Shown in pieces: positions 41,617 to 44,572 of a DNA stretch of 44,572 nucleotides (positions are counted from its first letter, which is position 1; every line of letters starts with the position of its first letter). A program made the translations under genes and the position numbers. The stretch is from Magnetospirillum sp. WYHS-4 (lineage in GTDB: Bacteria > Pseudomonadota > Alphaproteobacteria > Rhodospirillales > GLO-3). The notes under the pieces are model-generated. The model saw only the letters and a program-made list of their open reading frames with translations. It did no database searches and had not been told where the DNA came from. The DNA is taken from NCBI GenBank assembly GCA_039908345.1, contig JAMOBD010000018.1, forward strand, positions 1 through 44,572, in the 5' to 3' direction.

Positions 41617-42410
41617 GGCTGGCCGTTACCGTTAACCGGAGGCGTGGCGGCGCGCAAGTAGATGGGCTGGAAGGGGCCGTCCTGGCGGATGGCGAGCCGT
41701 CCTTCCTTGACCAACTCCAGCGACGCGTTGAAATGCGACGCCAAGGCCGAACGAGCCACCAAACCATCCTTGAGGCCCTCCGGCAGAAAGCGCGCCAGGT
41801 CCTGCCAGTCGGGGGTGGCGCCCACCAGCTTGCGCAGGCGTTGCAAGGCGTCTTCCACCGTATAAAGGTCGAAGGGCTCGATCTCCAGGGTGTCCTTCTG
41901 GGTGCGCCGCTTGAAGTCGCCGTAGGCCTTGAGCAGATCGTAGAGGCTGACCTCGTAGACCGTCCGGTAGACCGAGGCGAAGCTCTCCGCCTCGCCGCGC
42001 GGGAAGAAGTCGAGGCCCAGGCGGGTCCGCGCCACCAGTTCGGCACCCACCGTCTGCATGGACTCCAGGCGCCGCAGGTGGAAAGCCAGCGCGGCGGCCA
42101 TCTCCTCACCGGAGGGTTCCTCGCCGCCGCTCAGGTCGGGCAGCAGGAGACGCGACTTCAGGTAGGCGAGCCAGGCGGCCATGACCAGATAGTCGGCGGC
42201 CAGTTCCAGATTGGTGCGCCGGGCCTCGGCCATGAAGGTCAGGTACTGGTCGGCCAGCTTGAGGATGGAAATCTGGGTCAGGTCGACCTTCTGGTCGCGC
42301 GCCAGGGCAAGCAGCAGGTCGAGCGGCCCCTCGAAGCCCTCGACGTTGACCACGAAGGCTTGGGCGGGGTCCTGGGGAGGCTCGCTATCGAAATCGTCGG
42401 GACCGGCCAC
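41613..42410 (-). CDS. scpA: segregation and condensation protein A
   Basis: ScpA is the kleisin that bridges SMC head domains. It shows FVVNVEGFEGPLDLLLALARDQK, ISILKLADQYL, DYLVMAAWLAYLKSRLLLP and a C-terminal winged helix, all typical. I chose GTG 42410 (VAGPDDFDSEPP), one base after the stop of the upstream M50 gene; this gives 265 aa. An in-frame ATG at 42473 would add 21 residues and overlap the M50 gene by 62 bp. The order M50-scpA-scpB is common in alphaproteobacteria. Confidence 0.92.
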   Translation of the reverse strand: MAGPDDFDSEPPQDPAQAFVVNVEGFEGPLDLLLALARDQKVDLTQISILKLADQYLTFMAEARRTNLELAADYLVMAAWLAYLKSRLLLPDLSGGEEPSGEEMAAALAFHLRRLESMQTVGAELVARTRLGLDFFPRGEAESFASVYRTVYEVSLYDLLKAYGDFKRRTQKDTLEIEPFDLYTVEDALQRLRKLVGATPDWQDLARFLPEGLKDGLVARSALASHFNASLELVKEGRLAIRQDGPFQPIYLRAATPPVNGNGQP

Positions 42411-42411
42411 G

Positions 42412-43104
42412 CTATCGCATTCCCATGGCAAGGAAGACCAAGCCGGAAAGATACTCCGCCGGCGCCCCGACAAGCCACGGGAAAACGTCCAGATCGAGGC
42501 CGATCCTGTGTCCCAGCCAGGGCAGGGCGAACAACGCCAGCAACAGGATGACGATGCCCGTCCGTTCCAGACGCGCCAGGTGCCGACCCAGGAATGGCGG
42601 CAGCGCGCCCACCGCCACCCGCCCGCCGTCCAGCGGCGGCAAGGGAATCATGTTGAAGACCGCCAGCAGGCAATTGATCCAAACCGAATTCAGGATGTTG
42701 GCGGCCAGCCAGCCTTGCAGGAATCCTCCGGGCAGCAGCGGCAGGACGTGGCCCAGACCGGCCGAAGCCAAGGCGAGCAGCAGATTCGTCCCCGGCCCGG
42801 CCGCCGCCACCAGCACCATGTCGCGCCGGAAGTGCCGCAGCGCATGGAAGGCCACCGGCACCGGCTTGGCGAAGCCGAACATCATCTGCCCACCCGAGGC
42901 CAGAAGCAGCAGGGCCGGCAGGATCACCGTGCCCATCGGATCGATGTGGCGCAGGGGATTGAAGGTGACCCGGCCCATGCGCCAAGCGGTGTCGTCGCCC
43001 AGCTTCCACGCCGCCCAGCCGTGCGCCGCCTCGTGCAGGGTGACGGCCAGCAGCACCGGAACGATCCAGACGGAGACGGTAATCAGGAAGGATTCGATGG
43101 TCAT
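42412..43104 (-). CDS. site-2 protease (M50) family metalloprotease
   Basis: A 230-aa intramembrane zinc protease with about six hydrophobic segments. The zinc motif HEAAH (24-28 region) lies in the first helix, and a second conserved block NMIPLPPLDGGRV supplies the third ligand Asp. This is the compact M50B type (YwhC-like), without a PDZ domain. Its substrates are unknown. It begins the scpA-scpB cluster and ends one base before scpA; the 50 bp to nagZ is the only gap. Confidence 0.9.
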   Translation of the reverse strand: MTIESFLITVSVWIVPVLLAVTLHEAAHGWAAWKLGDDTAWRMGRVTFNPLRHIDPMGTVILPALLLLASGGQMMFGFAKPVPVAFHALRHFRRDMVLVAAAGPGTNLLLALASAGLGHVLPLLPGGFLQGWLAANILNSVWINCLLAVFNMIPLPPLDGGRVAVGALPPFLGRHLARLERTGIVILLLALFALPWLGHRIGLDLDVFPWLVGAPAEYLSGLVFLAMGMR

Positions 43105-43154
43105 GACCGCCTGAACTTGACTGGGGATGGCGGGGAATGCAAGGCTCCCGGCCG

Positions 43155-44192
43155 CTACGGATTCCGATCGATGGTCCCCAGCAGGGCCGCCAGGCGGGAT
43201 TTGCCGGCGTCGACGTCGAAGGGCTCGGGCGGGCGGCGAAAGGACTCGGCGTAGGCAAGGCGGGCCTGGGCGGCATCCGACAGGGGTGGACAGACGGCGG
43301 CCACTTCCGCGACGGCAGCCAAGGGTTTCCTTTCGGTGTTGCAGTCAAGAACCACGTCGCAGCCGCCGGCGATCACCCGCCGGGCCCGGTCGGGCAGGGT
43401 GCCTTGCAGGGCCTCCATGGCCAGGTCGTCGGAAATCAGCAGTCCCTTGAAACCCAGTTCGCCCCGGATCACTCCATCGACGACCCGGCGGGAAGTGGTC
43501 GCGGGCTCGGTTGCGTCAAGCGCGGTATAGACCACATGCGCCGTCATCGCCCAGGGCATGTCCGCCAGGGCCTTGAAGGGGGCGAAGTCCAGCCTTTCCA
43601 GTTCGGCCCGCGCGGCCCTGACCACCGGCAGTTCCTTGTGGCTGTCGGCTTCGGCGCGGCCGTGGCCGGGAATGTGCTTGATGACGGGTAGCACCCCCCC
43701 GGCCAGGAAGCCTTCGCAGGCGGCGCGGCCCAGGGCGGCGACCCGTTCCGGCGTCGTCCCATAGGCGCGGTCGCCGATGATCGGGTCGGCGCCCGGCTGC
43801 GGGATGTCCAGTACCGGGGCGCAATCGACCGTGATGCCCAGGGCGTGCATCTCGTGGGCCAGCAGGCGGGCGGAAAGGAATGCCGCCTCGCGGGCCGAGT
43901 CCGGGTCCGTATCCGCCAGGCGGGCAAAGGCGGCGGCGGGCGGCGCCTCCCACCACTGAGGAGCCCTGAGCCTGGCCACCCGGCCGCCTTCCTGGTCGAT
44001 GAGGACCGGCGCATCGGCGCGGCCCACGGCGTCCCGCAGATCGTCGATGAGAGCGCGCACCTGGGTCGGGGTTTCGCAGTTGTGGCGGAACAGAATGAAG
44101 CCCAGGGGATCGGCGCCGCGGAAGAAGCGGCGCTCGGCCTCGGTCAGGGCGGGACCGGAACAGCCGGCCACCAGGGACAGGGGGCGGCCCAC
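43155..44192 (-). CDS. nagZ: beta-N-acetylhexosaminidase (peptidoglycan recycling)
   Basis: NagZ removes GlcNAc from muropeptides in the cytoplasm during cell-wall recycling. The 345-aa GH3 enzyme shows FILFRHNC, IDQEGGRVARL, DCAPVLDI, the KHIPGHG loop (172-178) with Asp183-x-His185 as general acid dyad, and the nucleophile Asp in LLISDDL (254-256). It is full length. The SPOR-domain gene ends one base upstream of its ATG, an arrangement seen in many alphaproteobacteria. Confidence 0.94.
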   Translation of the reverse strand: MGRPLSLVAGCSGPALTEAERRFFRGADPLGFILFRHNCETPTQVRALIDDLRDAVGRADAPVLIDQEGGRVARLRAPQWWEAPPAAAFARLADTDPDSAREAAFLSARLLAHEMHALGITVDCAPVLDIPQPGADPIIGDRAYGTTPERVAALGRAACEGFLAGGVLPVIKHIPGHGRAEADSHKELPVVRAARAELERLDFAPFKALADMPWAMTAHVVYTALDATEPATTSRRVVDGVIRGELGFKGLLISDDLAMEALQGTLPDRARRVIAGGCDVVLDCNTERKPLAAVAEVAAVCPPLSDAAQARLAYAESFRRPPEPFDVDAGKSRLAALLGTIDRNP

Positions 44193-44193
44193 G

Positions 44194-44572
44194 TCAGTTC
44201 CCCGGCTTGACCACCAGGCAGGGTAGCTTGCGTGCGGTCAGTTTGGTGCAAAGATCCTTGGCCGCCGCCTCCGAGGACACACCGCCGGCGCGGATACGAT
44301 AGAAGGTGCCCTTGCCGGCCACCTCGACCTCGACCACGGTCAGGCCGAATCCGGACAGGAGATCGGCGTTGTTCTTCTGCTGCTTCTTCCATTCGGCTTC
44401 GGCCTCGGCGCGCGTGCGCAAAGCCCCGATCTGTACCTTGTAGGCCCCGCCTTTGGCGGGCTCGGCCACCGGCTTCGGAGCCGGTGCCGCTACGGCGGCC
44501 GCCTGGGGTTCGGGTGCCGGGGGAGGAGGAGGCGCCGACGGCGCTGCGACGGGAGCCGGATCGGCGACGGGC
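44194..44572 (-). CDS. SPOR-domain protein (N-terminus outside window)
   Basis: A 3' fragment of a SPOR protein. The C-terminal SPOR domain is clear (AYKVQIGALRTRAEAEAEW, GKGTFYRIRAGGVSSEAAA, CTKLTARKLPCLVV) and binds denuded septal peptidoglycan. In frame upstream, to the window end at 44572, the code continues as a Pro/Ala-rich linker, so the GTG at 44469 is internal and the true start with its membrane anchor lies outside. It precedes nagZ by one base. Confidence 0.88.
   Translation of the reverse strand, partial: PVADPAPVAAPSAPPPPPAPEPQAAAVAAPAPKPVAEPAKGGAYKVQIGALRTRAEAEAEWKKQQKNNADLLSGFGLTVVEVEVAGKGTFYRIRAGGVSSEAAAKDLCTKLTARKLPCLVVKPGN

Noticed and set aside
41613-42473. scpA start at ATG 42473
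   Set aside because: It would overlap the M50 gene by 62 bp and add residues not seen in the family; GTG 42410 directly after the M50 stop is preferred.

Overview
The window is about 66-68% GC and dense with alphaproteobacterial genes. It looks like chromosome from a Rhodospirillales bacterium, probably close to Magnetospirillum or Phaeospirillum. This is inferred from gene content and order: hflK-hflC-degP, gatCAB, a penicillin-binding-protein activator beside rsmI-yraN, SPOR-nagZ-M50-scpA-scpB, cytochrome cd1 nitrite reductase, and a hemerythrin signalling protein. The lifestyle suggested is facultative, microaerobic to denitrifying. No magnetosome gene is present, so the genus is not proven.

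Layout. 1-3474: hflK (5' end outside the window), hflC and a Deg-family protease, an envelope and membrane-protein quality-control operon. 3476-7358: a glycosyltransferase-like gene, then a run of small, mostly unrecognised genes (83, 90, 172, 68 and 103 aa; the last is a cytochrome c). A 300-bp intergenic region rich in hairpins follows, then a 116-aa unknown and a LapG-like cysteine protease. 7359-9550: a promoter with a perfect palindrome between its -35 and -10, driving a GltD-like flavin/iron-sulfur oxidoreductase with a strong terminator. 9590-13585: a membrane acyltransferase-like gene converging on a minus-strand group (PhyH dioxygenase, APH/P-loop kinase fusion, tandem-Usp protein).

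13.6-16.8 kb is the accessory part. It holds a possible truncated exported protein, an IS66 transposase remnant, a BrnT toxin with an XRE-type partner, a fragment resembling a phage S49 peptidase, a Phd/PIN toxin-antitoxin pair and an IS110 remnant. Both toxin-antitoxin loci have inverted repeats over their promoters, and the BrnT transcript is predicted to be leaderless.

16.8-31.7 kb is mostly housekeeping: gluQRS, an HNH endonuclease, a PaaI-like thioesterase, a MarR regulator with two DUF2269-like membrane proteins, nirS behind an FNR/DNR-type box, gatCAB, an SH3-domain protein divergent from a hydroxyacid dehydrogenase, a double-GAF HD-GYP phosphodiesterase, a UbiD-family decarboxylase and a tRNA with anticodon CAT (probably Ile2).

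31.7-44.6 kb: the LpoA/LppC-like lipoprotein divergent from rsmI-yraN, an SH3 protein, ruvX, an AEC permease, a lipoprotein, ilvD, a hemerythrin-receiver fusion followed by a lone cyclic-nucleotide-binding-domain protein, then scpB, scpA, an M50 protease, nagZ and a SPOR-domain protein cut by the window end, all on the minus strand.

No single locus is a clear new multi-gene system. The best candidates for unexplored biology are the hemerythrin-receiver/cNMP-domain pair, the HD-GYP protein with a large insert inside its catalytic domain, the orphan oxidoreductase with an operator inside its promoter, the leaderless BrnT operon, and the structured intergenic region at 5983-6282.
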